A stretch of DNA of 64,000 nucleotides from CAZHHH01 sp052400685. GTDB lineage: Bacteria > Bacteroidota > Bacteroidia > Bacteroidales > Marinilabiliaceae. The notes beneath the pieces were generated by a model that did not search any database, was not told the DNA's origin, and was given only the letters and a program-made list of their open reading frames with translations. The stretch lies in assembly GCA_052400685.1 (NCBI GenBank), contig JBQTGJ010000004.1; one strand, written 5' to 3'. Positions 33,837-43,077 of this stretch are shown one piece after another. The number at the start of each line of letters is the position of its first letter. The stretch's first letter is position 1. Both the position numbers and the translations under genes were made by a program.

Positions 33837-35282
33837 TTATCGCACCCAGAACAAACGGGTAAACAGAACCAAAACAGTGGTCAGTTCCAATCGGCCAATG
33901 ATCATCAGCAACGATAATACAACCTTTCCGGCATCATGAATATGAGCATAGTTACTGGCCGGCCCTACTGAACCGATTCCCGGTCCTACACCACCCATAT
34001 TGGCAGCCACAGCTCCCACAGAGGTCAGGATATCTTCGCCCAGAAATGACATAATAATTGAACCGATGGTAAACGTAAGTATGTAAAGCACCAAAAAGGA
34101 AATTAGGCTACTGACCTTTTCCTCATCAATAACTTCACCATTAATCTTAAGCACAGTCACACTGTTTGGATGGAGCATTTTCCTGAAATGAAGCATCACA
34201 TTTTTAAGCGATACCACATGTCTGATCACCTTCACTCCACCACCTGTACTACCTACCGAAGCTCCGATAAACATCAACAAAAAGATCAGCCCCCAGGCCT
34301 GCACCGGCCAGGCCAAATAATCGGTGGTCACAAAGCCGGTGGTTGTCAAAATAGAAACCACCTGAAACAATGAATCACGAATGGCCTTCTCGCCAGACAA
34401 ACCGCCTGTATGATATATAATTACGGCAATTGTGGCACTAACAACCACAATAATACCCAAATAAGCACGCAGCTCTATATTCTGGAACACACGCCGGAAC
34501 CGGCCTTTAAAAAAATGATAATGCAAAGAAAAGTTGGCACCGGCCAAAAGCATAAAGAAAATAATGACATACTGCACATAAGGCGAATACTCGCCAATGC
34601 TACTGTTTTTAGTAGAAAAACCACCGGTTGACATGGTACTGAACGCATGATTTAATGCATCGAATAAATTCATATCGCCCAACAAAAGTAACCCCACCTG
34701 AACAAAAGTAAGTGTGATATAAATACCCCACAAACGTTTGGCCGTGCTGGTTGTCTTTGGTGTCAGTTTCTCATAAGAAATACCCGAGGCTTCATTTTTA
34801 AAAAGATTATAACCCCCAATACGCAATAGCGGTAAGATGGCCACCACCAATACAATAATCCCCATTCCGCCAATCCAATGAGTCATGCTTCGCCAAAACA
34901 AAATACTTTTGGGTAACACTTCTATATCTGTTAGAATCGATGATCCAGTGGTGGTAAATCCCGAAATCGTCTCAAATAAAGCATCTGGAATATGCGGTAT
35001 AGAACCGGTAAGAAGGTAAGGCAACGAACCAAAGACCGAAATAAGCACCCAGGTAAAGGTTACCGTAAAGTAACTATCTTTTAAACCCAGCGACTGCTTA
35101 AGTTCATGACGTGTAATAAAATAGGCCACCCCGCCGGTCATAATACAGATGAAGCTCGACGCCAGATGCGGCACCAATGTATCTTCATGATAAACCAATA
35201 CCCATATAAGATTGAGCAGCATAAAAAGCCCTAGTAAGACTAGTACCCGGCCAAAAATATTCAGGATAAAACGAAAATTCAT
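33837..35282 (-). CDS. trkH: TrkH-type potassium uptake protein
   Basis: 481-residue polytopic membrane protein of the TrkH/KtrB superfamily (K+ channel-like subunit). The four pore-loop regions carry filter-like sequences: FETISGFTTTGSSIL, AFSTMSTGGFSTKN, VVSILTTTGFVTTDY and AVAANMGGVGPGIGSVGP. The long intracellular/C-terminal features and IGGMGIIVLVVAILPLL are also typical. TrkH imports K+ with a cytosolic TrkA regulator; trkA is not adjacent, so it must be elsewhere. Monocistronic; upstream region is non-coding. Confidence 0.95.
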   Translation of the reverse strand: MNFRFILNIFGRVLVLLGLFMLLNLIWVLVYHEDTLVPHLASSFICIMTGGVAYFITRHELKQSLGLKDSYFTVTFTWVLISVFGSLPYLLTGSIPHIPDALFETISGFTTTGSSILTDIEVLPKSILFWRSMTHWIGGMGIIVLVVAILPLLRIGGYNLFKNEASGISYEKLTPKTTSTAKRLWGIYITLTFVQVGLLLLGDMNLFDALNHAFSTMSTGGFSTKNSSIGEYSPYVQYVIIFFMLLAGANFSLHYHFFKGRFRRVFQNIELRAYLGIIVVVSATIAVIIYHTGGLSGEKAIRDSLFQVVSILTTTGFVTTDYLAWPVQAWGLIFLLMFIGASVGSTGGGVKVIRHVVSLKNVMLHFRKMLHPNSVTVLKINGEVIDEEKVSSLISFLVLYILTFTIGSIIMSFLGEDILTSVGAVAANMGGVGPGIGSVGPASNYAHIHDAGKVVLSLLMIIGRLELTTVLVLFTRLFWVR

Positions 35283-35581
35283 AATATTATATATAGTCTA
35301 TTTTCTTCTGTCACATCCCACTTCCCTGCTGATATCACCATGGAAGTATTCACTCTGCTTTACAAAATGATCCAATAATATGCGAGACACACTTCAGACT
35401 GATACAAAAAAACGCATCCATGCATCACTTAAGATGTTTCCCCCGGAACGCCTGTCAAATCAAAAAAAAATCATCAATCGCAATTCTCAAAAAGAGCGGC
35501 AAATGTAAGAAACTTATTTCAGTAAACAGCCACAAATAACAGTCGTCAAAAAAACAAATAGCATCGCTTCTCACGACCGTG
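35283..35581. other. Intergenic region between trkH and the methyltransferase gene
   Basis: About 300 bp, no gene, no recognised promoter or terminator. Poly-A patches near 35460. Confidence 0.4.
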
Positions 35582-36952
35582 TCAAAATTCTATTCTCATT
35601 CTGATACGCCACTCGGCTGGATAATGGTTATTCATACGAGTCCCTATATTTTTAACGAAACCCAACGGAATCGTCTTATATGAAACCAAACAAAACCCTT
35701 TTTCATCGGTCATTGACGGCAACGACTCTCCTTTGAGATAGCGCAGAGCCATGGTCTTATCCAACTCAACCACCGGAAAAGCGTTGGGCTGAAGTGCTGT
35801 ATTTACAGCCAAAGCATGCGTCGGCTGCCAGGCCTTCTTCACCGGCTGTCCCAAAGAAACCCCGTAATGAATCACCATCAACTTTTGTTTCAGTCGCTCC
35901 AACTCATTGGCATGCGCCAATGGAAAAGCTACCCATATATCTTTCACAGCCGAGAACCGCCATTGGTTTATAGCACGATTTAAAACATCCGGGAAATCAA
36001 CTTTTACAGAAGTTCCGGAAACCCGTTTCTTTTTGGATTTATTCAATTTCATTGGTTCGCTCCCGGCTGTTTTTCGTAATACACACACAAAAAAACCTTC
36101 GCCCTGCACCTTATGCGGATAAAACCCAAGAGCCCTCCCTCCGGCAACGTCCAGCTGATGAATCCCCCAGTCATCGGGTATCTCAAACGACATCACTTCG
36201 GCACCATGCGCTTCGGCAAATCTGGTGATGTTATTCTCATTCTCTTCGGGGTTAAACGTGCAGGTGCTGTAAATCAAAAAGCCATCTTGTTTCAGTGCCG
36301 GCCATACATCTGTTAAAATACGTCGTTGCCTCGAAGCGCACATCTCAGCATTTTTAAGACTCCATTCATCCACCGCGCGTTGATCCTTACGAAACATTCC
36401 TTCACCGGAACATGGCGCATCAACGAGCATTAAATCGAACATTGAATTCAATGACGCAAAATCCGCCGGATCGTTTCGGGTAACTACGGTATTAAAAGCT
36501 CCCCATTTAACCAAATTCTCAGCCAATATCAATGCGCGATTTTTAATCACCTCATTGGCCACCAACATTCCACGTCCATCGAGGAAAGAGGCCAGCAACG
36601 TACTTTTTCCTCCCGGCGCGCCACACAAATCGAGCACCACAGGTTGATCCGGCAGCTGACAAACATTCCGGACCAACCAGTCAATAATCATACTGCTGGC
36701 TTCCTGCGGATAGTAACAACCCGCATGAAACAACGGGTCGAGCGTAAAAACAGGTTTTTCGCTTAAATAACGACCATCAGCACACCAAGGCACCCGTTTC
36801 GCCTCAGACCAAATTCCATTTGTCGGTTTCAGGGCATTCAGACGTACCGACAACACAGGATCGTCCGACAAAGCGCTCATAAAAATATCGCTTTCAGGCC
36901 CCATCTGCAGTTCCAATCGACGGATAAAATCTGGTGGTAAAATTCTGGTCAT
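35582..36952 (-). CDS. RsmF/NSUN-type rRNA m5C methyltransferase
   Basis: 456-residue SAM-dependent RNA methyltransferase. SAM-binding LDLCGAPGGKST (about residues 107-118), the releasing and nucleophile cysteines Cys-181 (VDAPCSGEGMFRKD) and Cys-231 (YSTCTFNPEENE), in the order of NSUN/RsmF enzymes. The C-terminal third (after about 300) resembles the RsmF extension including QPNAFPVVELDKTMALRYLKGE. E. coli RsmF modifies 16S rRNA C1407; a similar target is likely, not proven. Lone gene, divergent context none; upstream of it is the nucleoid-associated protein gene, 104 bp away. Confidence 0.93.
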   Translation of the reverse strand: MTRILPPDFIRRLELQMGPESDIFMSALSDDPVLSVRLNALKPTNGIWSEAKRVPWCADGRYLSEKPVFTLDPLFHAGCYYPQEASSMIIDWLVRNVCQLPDQPVVLDLCGAPGGKSTLLASFLDGRGMLVANEVIKNRALILAENLVKWGAFNTVVTRNDPADFASLNSMFDLMLVDAPCSGEGMFRKDQRAVDEWSLKNAEMCASRQRRILTDVWPALKQDGFLIYSTCTFNPEENENNITRFAEAHGAEVMSFEIPDDWGIHQLDVAGGRALGFYPHKVQGEGFFVCVLRKTAGSEPMKLNKSKKKRVSGTSVKVDFPDVLNRAINQWRFSAVKDIWVAFPLAHANELERLKQKLMVIHYGVSLGQPVKKAWQPTHALAVNTALQPNAFPVVELDKTMALRYLKGESLPSMTDEKGFCLVSYKTIPLGFVKNIGTRMNNHYPAEWRIRMRIEF

Positions 36953-37055
36953 ATCTAAAAATCAAAAACCGGCTTCAGTACAAACAATTTCCTGCTGCTC
37001 AAAAATAAAGCTCAACACTTTAAAAAGTATGATTAGCTCAACAAACGGATCGCAT

Positions 37056-38105
37056 TTAAACTTCCTGTTCGTAAAAAAGTTTGTAATAATTCATTCCCTT
37101 CTGCTGATCAAAACCTTTTTCGATAAATTCACGACGGCCATGCACGTACACATGAAAATTCTTGTCGAGTTTAAGGACCGATTTAAAATGTTTCTTTTCG
37201 GTTTTCACCGCACTTTTTGAAATATCAAAACTATCATTTATGGGAAGGCCCCGCTCCTCTTCAAACTGTTGCCTGTAATCGGTGAAAGCTTCAGACACTT
37301 CCGGAAAACGAACCACCTCGCGCTCAAAGTCATCCTGCGCAAAACTCTGTTTATTCTCAAAAAAATCCATTGATCGATTGAGGAAATCAAACTGCTCTGG
37401 CTTAGGCACCTGGTTCTGACCATTGTATACATCCTGAACAAAACCCTTGCAAAGATTCATATAATTCTGGGTGAAATAATAGCTGTCTTCGCGAGGCTGA
37501 AGCCCCAAAAAATCCTCTTTCCAGAAGCGGGCTTCATTACCTTTATTAATGTTATCGACCATCACGGCCTTATATCCAAATTCCTGCTCGGTATTAAATA
37601 TAATACATCCCTTATCGAGTTTGCGAATGTTAATACCCTCCTGCGCCCCCAGTTCAAAATTCTGCTCTTTAAGATAAACCTTCAAAAAAGTCTCTTTATT
37701 TTCAGATTTAAAAATTCCTAACCCATCGACGACTTCACCATCAACCACACAATTGCGAAATAAAGCCAGATAAAATTCGCCCCCTCTGATTTTAGGATGA
37801 TTGCTTTGCTCGTGCAAAAATTCAGCGAGCTGCAACGATGCATTATAAAAAGTAGTAGGATCACTAAACACCTCTGCCGCCATCTGCCGGACCAAGCCGG
37901 AAGCTTCCTGCTCGCCGCCGATAAAGTTAAAATAAGCCTCGGTTTTAAAGGCATTGAAAAAATAAGTTTTCAAAACACTGCCAACCATCTCTTCATCCTG
38001 AAGCCGTAGCACATCTTTCGAAAACCTAACGGGTTGCCCTTCGGCACGCGAGCCTATGTGATGAACCACCACATTTTCAATAACTACCTGTGAACTATCG
38101 ATCAT
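37056..38105 (-). CDS. Nucleoid-associated protein (YejK/NdpA family)
   Basis: 349-residue protein of the 37-kDa nucleoid-associated family (PF04245). N-terminal VVIENVVVHHIGSRAEG and VRFSKDVLRLQDEEM, middle FYLALFRNCVVDGEVVDGLGIFKSENKETFLKV and GCIIFNTEQEFGYKAVMVDN, and late FLNRSMDFFENKQSFAQDDFEREVV are characteristic. Such proteins associate with the nucleoid and with replication; in E. coli YejK binds topoisomerases. Cytoplasmic, monocistronic; a full -7 box lies 26 bp upstream. Confidence 0.9.
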   Translation of the reverse strand: MIDSSQVVIENVVVHHIGSRAEGQPVRFSKDVLRLQDEEMVGSVLKTYFFNAFKTEAYFNFIGGEQEASGLVRQMAAEVFSDPTTFYNASLQLAEFLHEQSNHPKIRGGEFYLALFRNCVVDGEVVDGLGIFKSENKETFLKVYLKEQNFELGAQEGINIRKLDKGCIIFNTEQEFGYKAVMVDNINKGNEARFWKEDFLGLQPREDSYYFTQNYMNLCKGFVQDVYNGQNQVPKPEQFDFLNRSMDFFENKQSFAQDDFEREVVRFPEVSEAFTDYRQQFEEERGLPINDSFDISKSAVKTEKKHFKSVLKLDKNFHVYVHGRREFIEKGFDQQKGMNYYKLFYEQEV

Positions 38106-38130
38106 GATTTGTTTTTTCTGAATAAGAAAA

Positions 38131-38138
38131 CAAATATA
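38131..38138 (-). promoter_or_regulatory. -7 promoter box of the nucleoid-associated protein gene
   Basis: CAAATATA reads TATATTTG on the minus strand, exact TAnnTTTG. Distance to the start codon 25 bp. No -33 TTTG at standard spacing. Confidence 0.55.
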
Positions 38139-38255
38139 ACCAAATTGAATTGTTTTTGGAAAAATCGACCAAACAAGCCTCTTAACATAAAATCATAGAT
38201 GAACAAAGACATTCAGTATCCCTATTCAGACCCGACCAAAGGCTAATCGTTGTGC

Positions 38256-38933
38256 CTATTTCTCTTCCAGCGCATAACTCACAGCCTTATTCAGCCAGAT
38301 ATTAAAATCCAACGTAGCCCGAAATGCTTCAAGGGTATTTTCAAGCAAATGTTTATCAAGAATAAACGTCTCATCCACAGTTTTACACAATATGGGATTT
38401 CTCAACTTAAGATATTCAGCGTAAGGAGAGTCCGCGCAATAACCACGAGGCACCCGTTTCAAAGGATTTCTGTCGGCAAGGACGAATCCCTGATCATTGC
38501 TAAGAGTCGCTTCAAAAACATCTCCATTTAAAGAAATCTCTTCGCGTATGCTATTTAATATTTTTGTTTCAGGCCCATATAATCCGGTATCTAACTGTGA
38601 ACCGCCCAGAAAACCATCACCATCGGGCTCAACATGAAAGTAATAACCTGAAAAACCCGACTTCTTACCAAAAGGGCAGATATAAGCACCAAAATGAGTT
38701 TTATACGGTTCTTTATTAAGTGAAAATCTGACATCACGATAAAAACGATAGGTACAATCCTTAACGGTAAGGCCTTTTATCGATTTGTCAAAAAGACTAA
38801 TACCCATAATCAGCTGTTCAACAAAAGACCTAAACTCAGCATTCGCTGCCACATAATCAGCCTTATGTACCTCAAACCATTCCCGGTTGTTATTTTGTTT
38901 TACTTGTCTTAAAAATGAAATAATCCGTTGCAT
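38256..38933 (-). CDS. DUF2461 domain protein
   Basis: 225-residue cytoplasmic protein with the DUF2461 pattern: FLRQVKQNNNREWFEVHKADY at the start, CTYRFYRDVRFSLNKEPYKTHFGAYI in the middle, SGYYFHVEPDGDGFLGGSQLD, and LRNPILCKTV. The family (TIGR02453) has no known activity. The gene is followed after 36 bp (on the minus strand) by nothing close; upstream is a fragment of the interspersed element at 38957-39010. Confidence 0.9.
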   Translation of the reverse strand: MQRIISFLRQVKQNNNREWFEVHKADYVAANAEFRSFVEQLIMGISLFDKSIKGLTVKDCTYRFYRDVRFSLNKEPYKTHFGAYICPFGKKSGFSGYYFHVEPDGDGFLGGSQLDTGLYGPETKILNSIREEISLNGDVFEATLSNDQGFVLADRNPLKRVPRGYCADSPYAEYLKLRNPILCKTVDETFILDKHLLENTLEAFRATLDFNIWLNKAVSYALEEK

Positions 38934-38956
38934 ATATTCCTATTTTAATATCAGCA

Positions 38957-39010
38957 AGCCCCCCGTTGTTTTTCGTTACGCTCGCTTTCAAAATATTCAT
39001 TGACAAAAAT
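38957..39010 (+). repeat. Partial copy of the interspersed element
   Basis: GTTACGCTCGCTTTCAAAAT followed by ATTCATTGACAAAAATAAT matches the middle of the consensus; ends are missing. Confidence 0.4.
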
Positions 39011-39062
39011 AATAATGTGCGGGTAAAAAACAGCAGATGCATCCTCAGGCCCACTCGTCATT

Positions 39063-40763
39063 TCACGGTTTCCCCTTTAGCTCATACACTGCTGCCGACC
39101 ATCCATCAATACGGCCCCCCAATCCGGCTTCCGTGGCTATTTCGCCGGGAAACTGAATTTCGGCATTGAAGCCAAGCCAATCGACGCCGGTATAAAACCA
39201 ATCAATCCTAAGACCGCTCTGAACAAAAGCATCGTGGGGTATAATCAAACGATAATCCTGAGCCTCAGACCCAAAATTAACAATCACCAAAGCACACTGC
39301 TCCCCTGTATATCGAATAAATGCAAACAAATGAGCCTCATCCCAGTGCTTATTGTCACCATTTGCCCACATAACATCGTAAAACTGACCGCCCGACAACG
39401 CGGGTTCACGATTGATTAACACCAACAACTTTTGATAAATATCTCTTAATTTCGAAGATTCAGGATTTAGCATCGAGCCATCCCAAAGATCGTTTGAACG
39501 CCAGTCACAAACAGACTTCAGACTCCAGTAATCAAAAATGGTCGTCCTGCCGTCACGGCCACTGAAACCTTCGGATGCCATTCCCGACTCACCCAATTCC
39601 TGACCAAAATAAATAAGAACCGGATTTGAGAACATGGTTGCCGCCAGCACCATAGCAGGAATACCCTTAACGGCCTCCCCCGCAAAAAAATCGGATGCCA
39701 GACGCTGCTCGTCGTGATTCTCGAGAAAATAAAGCAAATTATTGTGTACCCCTTCGGTACGTTGCCAGCATTGGGTCATGATTGATGCAGGCGCTTTGCC
39801 TTCAATTACGGAACGTACACTGTCGTAAAACACCACTTTGTCGTACAAATAGTTAAAACCCGCATCCAAAAAACCAGTATAGGCAGAAGCATCATAAACC
39901 TCCCCGATAAAAAGAAGGTCAGGAAACGACTTCCTGACTTCAGATATGAGCCATCGCCAAAATTCGATGGGCACCATACCGGCCATATCACATCTAAAAC
40001 CGTCCACTTTTTTCGCCGACCAAAACAACACAATATCTCGCATCTTAAGCCAGGTGTCGGGTATGGGATCGAATACTGAAGGTCCGTGCCCCACATAATC
40101 GACGCCGTAGTTAAGTTTCACCGTCTCGTACCAATCGTTGACCGACGGCGATGGCGTAAAACAGTCGTTACCGGTGGCTTTGGCCGGTTCTTCGTGCCAC
40201 CGGCTGCCATCGGAAACAACGACCGGTGACCGGAAAGCAGTCCCCGGCAAATAATAAAAATTATTACCCGGAAGAAATGCCACCGACGTATCATCATCCT
40301 GACCAAAAGAAGCCGTCCCTTCAGGGGCTGCATCCGACAAGTAATGACGGGCCACGTGATTGGGAATCAAATCAATAATCACCTTTAAGCCACACTCATG
40401 CGTACGCTGCACCAATTTCCCGAACTCTGCCATTCGGTTTGGCACCTCAACCGCCAAATCGGGATCAACATCGTAATAATCTTTAACAGCATAAGGCGAA
40501 CCAGCCACTCCTTTAATCACATCCATCGAATCATTGGCAATCCCATAAGTCGAGTAGTCTGTTTGAGTTCCATGTTCCAGAATTCCGGTGTACCAAATAT
40601 GTGTGACCCCCATTGAAGCAATAGATTGAAGTGCCGCCACCGAAACATCATTAAATTTACCGCATCCATTTTCATGGATAGAACCACCAACCTTTAACGA
40701 TTGATTTGTATTCCCGAATAAACGAGGCAATAACTGATAAATAACCGGTCGTATTTTTTTCAT
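39063..40763 (-). CDS. Alpha-amylase family glycoside hydrolase (GH13)
   Basis: 566-residue enzyme with a GH13 barrel. Conserved regions: VIIDLIPNHVARHY (region I), VDGFRCDMAGM with nucleophile Asp-259 (II), LLFIGEVYDAS with acid/base Glu-288 (III) and FLENHDEQR with Asp-351 (IV). No signal peptide, so the enzyme is cytoplasmic and probably trims maltodextrins or glycogen-like glucans. The C-terminal 90 residues form the beta-sandwich domain C. Its start codon overlaps the MscS gene's stop (ATGA), so the two are translated together, an odd pairing of osmolyte/sugar metabolism and channel. Confidence 0.93.
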   Translation of the reverse strand: MKKIRPVIYQLLPRLFGNTNQSLKVGGSIHENGCGKFNDVSVAALQSIASMGVTHIWYTGILEHGTQTDYSTYGIANDSMDVIKGVAGSPYAVKDYYDVDPDLAVEVPNRMAEFGKLVQRTHECGLKVIIDLIPNHVARHYLSDAAPEGTASFGQDDDTSVAFLPGNNFYYLPGTAFRSPVVVSDGSRWHEEPAKATGNDCFTPSPSVNDWYETVKLNYGVDYVGHGPSVFDPIPDTWLKMRDIVLFWSAKKVDGFRCDMAGMVPIEFWRWLISEVRKSFPDLLFIGEVYDASAYTGFLDAGFNYLYDKVVFYDSVRSVIEGKAPASIMTQCWQRTEGVHNNLLYFLENHDEQRLASDFFAGEAVKGIPAMVLAATMFSNPVLIYFGQELGESGMASEGFSGRDGRTTIFDYWSLKSVCDWRSNDLWDGSMLNPESSKLRDIYQKLLVLINREPALSGGQFYDVMWANGDNKHWDEAHLFAFIRYTGEQCALVIVNFGSEAQDYRLIIPHDAFVQSGLRIDWFYTGVDWLGFNAEIQFPGEIATEAGLGGRIDGWSAAVYELKGKP

Positions 40764-42661
40764 TCTTTATTTTTATCTATCGAAGGATTAAATGTCGAAG
40801 GGGTTGGATCGGGGGGAACGGTTGTAGCGTTACCATCACGATTAGCCCGATAATGTGGAGACATAATTTCAATTCCACTCGCTTTAAACACGTCCTGAAT
40901 ATTTTGATGCAACTCAGAATAGATACGTCCCTGCTTCCCTGCATGCTTGGTGTAGGCATTGATCTGGTATGCCACATAAAAATCATCAAGACTGGTTTGC
41001 CACACAAAAGGCACCGGCTCTTTCTCCAATAATTCGGTACGCATGGCTGCCTCAATCAATGCTTCATGCACCCCCTTCCACGGCACCTCATAACCAATGG
41101 TCACCGTTGTATTTATAATTAAACCCTGTACGGCCGATTCGGTGCTGTAGTTAACCGTATTGCCAGTTAAAACGGCTGAATTAGGGATGGTCACCACTTC
41201 ATTTTTAACGGTTCGCAGACGCGTCACCAGCAACGTTTTTTCCAACACATGACCTTTAACCTGTCCAATCATGATAAAATCGCCCATCTTAAACGGTCGC
41301 ATATAGGTAATCACCAATCCCGCCACCATATTGGCAATGGCAGAAGTGGAACCCAAAGAAAACAGAATACCTATAAACACCGAGACGCCCTGAAAAACAT
41401 CTGAATCGGAGCCGGGCAAATACCTGAAAATCATAACAAACATAAATGCGTATAACAAAAAACGCACAATTGCATAGGTAGGCATAGCCCAATCGGCATG
41501 GAAACCCGAAATTCTTAATTTACCCGATCTTATTTCTATAAAAATATATTTAACAAAACGAATAAAATACTTCATTAAGAAGTAAATAACCAATATACTG
41601 AAAAGGTTAGGCAAGTAATGCCAAATGGCCAGAAGGATACCTTTGAAAGGTGACCATATCAGACGAAACAAAGCATCGGCCCAATCGCGGGAAAACGGGA
41701 AAATGCTAAAAATTATTGGCAAAGTAATATATATCAGCAAAGCATAAACAACCCAGCGCGAAAAACGCACCAACATCAAAATCCCCTTCAAGGCATGCTC
41801 TGTTGTAAGAAAGACATAATCGCGATAACGCAAATCCTTCAACCAAACCTCCGATTTAGCCGTGATAAACTTCAACAAACGCACATAGCCTTTTCCAATA
41901 GTCCAGATTACAAGCCATGCCAAAATCAGTACCAGCAGCATAATTCCAATACGCAACATCAGTTTTGTCATCGAAGTTTCCTCGCGGGCCGTAACTATCG
42001 AGTGTCTGATGAGGGGCATAAGGGTATTACTATACTTCTCAGGCGTGGAGTCGTACCACAATGCATCAATCTCCGAAATACTCACAATGATCGTTTCGCC
42101 ATAAACCACATCATAAGTGCCCGCTGAAGAGGTCACTTTTAGCTCCTCAGCAAAAAAAACATCATTATCGGTTATTTCTCTAATTTTACGGCTAATATTG
42201 GCGGCACGTTGTGCCGGCGTAAAGGCCCCAACTTTATTATAAATAAAAAACAAAGTATCCTGAAGCAACCCCACTACCGGGTAACCCGAGACAATGGTAC
42301 GCAATGAGTCGATACGTGCCTTTTGCGTGATACGTCGCTGCTTCTCATTATCCTCAATACTTTTGAGCTGTTGAAGCAATTCTTCCTTTTTCATATTATC
42401 GGTGGTCGATAATGCATCCAGACGAACCTTAAGCGCCGCCTTCTCCAAAGCTTCAACCTGCCGTTGAGCCTCCAGCTCTGCCAAACGATGATGCATCTCA
42501 ACCAACGCCAACGAATCAGCCATCGCCGCAGAATCAACCGCAGCAACGAAATTGAGAGAGTCGCGCTGCAATTGCAAGCTATCAGGCTGGGCATAAACCC
42601 CCGACATAAAGATTATACTACACCCAAAGACACCCAACCAAATTAATAAATATCGATTCAT
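40760..42661 (-). CDS. MscS family mechanosensitive ion channel with periplasmic coiled coil
   Basis: 633-residue protein with a signal peptide (ends near residue 24), a long coiled-coil segment (about 28-120, HHRLAELEAQRQVEALEKAALKVRL), a periplasmic segment, then about six membrane helices from 235 to 440 and the MscS core: SAIANMVAGLVITYMRPFKMGDFIMIG, then VTRLRTVKNEVVTIPNSAVLTGNTVNYS of the beta domain and a C-terminal SPHYRANRDGN. Longer than E. coli MscS (286), more like MscK/YbiO classes. It opens on hypo-osmotic shock. It precedes a GH13 gene in an overlapping pair. Downstream of its start lies the intact 140-bp element copy. Confidence 0.93.
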   Translation of the reverse strand: MNRYLLIWLGVFGCSIIFMSGVYAQPDSLQLQRDSLNFVAAVDSAAMADSLALVEMHHRLAELEAQRQVEALEKAALKVRLDALSTTDNMKKEELLQQLKSIEDNEKQRRITQKARIDSLRTIVSGYPVVGLLQDTLFFIYNKVGAFTPAQRAANISRKIREITDNDVFFAEELKVTSSAGTYDVVYGETIIVSISEIDALWYDSTPEKYSNTLMPLIRHSIVTAREETSMTKLMLRIGIMLLVLILAWLVIWTIGKGYVRLLKFITAKSEVWLKDLRYRDYVFLTTEHALKGILMLVRFSRWVVYALLIYITLPIIFSIFPFSRDWADALFRLIWSPFKGILLAIWHYLPNLFSILVIYFLMKYFIRFVKYIFIEIRSGKLRISGFHADWAMPTYAIVRFLLYAFMFVMIFRYLPGSDSDVFQGVSVFIGILFSLGSTSAIANMVAGLVITYMRPFKMGDFIMIGQVKGHVLEKTLLVTRLRTVKNEVVTIPNSAVLTGNTVNYSTESAVQGLIINTTVTIGYEVPWKGVHEALIEAAMRTELLEKEPVPFVWQTSLDDFYVAYQINAYTKHAGKQGRIYSELHQNIQDVFKASGIEIMSPHYRANRDGNATTVPPDPTPSTFNPSIDKNKE

Positions 42662-42691
42662 ATTGCTACCATTAACTAATACTGCTAAATA

Positions 42692-42831
42692 GTGTCTGTC
42701 TATAAAGTCAACTTCTGCGTTACGCTTGCTCTCAAAATGGTCATTTACGGGAGTAAACTCACATTTTTAGAGCTGCGCAAGCCTTGAATTTGAACTTTAT
42801 AGCTCAAACTCCCGACTTTATGGACAGGCAC
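42692..42831 (+). mobile_element. Complete 140-bp MITE-like element, best copy
   Basis: Begins GTGTCTGTCTATAAAGTC, ends TTTATGGACAGGCAC; the ends are inverted repeats (15-16 bp with two mismatches). Flanked by TAAATA on both sides (42686-42691 and 42832-42837). The interior is a loose palindrome (GCGTTACGCTTGC opposite GCGCAAGCC; GGTCATTTACGGGAGTAAAC at the centre). No coding capacity. Confidence 0.88.
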
Positions 42832-43077
42832 TAAATATAAGATAAATTTCCTCATACAGAACAAAATAAAAAAACACGAAACGGACAAAAACATTGACAA
42901 ACAAGGCTTACTATTAAAAGAAAATTACCACAGTTAATAACTAAAACTCAACAAGCAAATTAAACTGTCAGTAATCAAAAATTTGCCTCCCCACAACCTA
43001 TACTATCCAAAAAATAAACCCCAACAAATTATGCTTCCTCATTTTTCCTATATTCGTAAAGCTAAATGCGTTAAAAA

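Noticed and set aside
33837..35282. A nearby trkA partner for TrkH
   Set aside because: The genes either side are a nitrilase fusion and a methyltransferase; no TrkA-N domain protein lies in the window.
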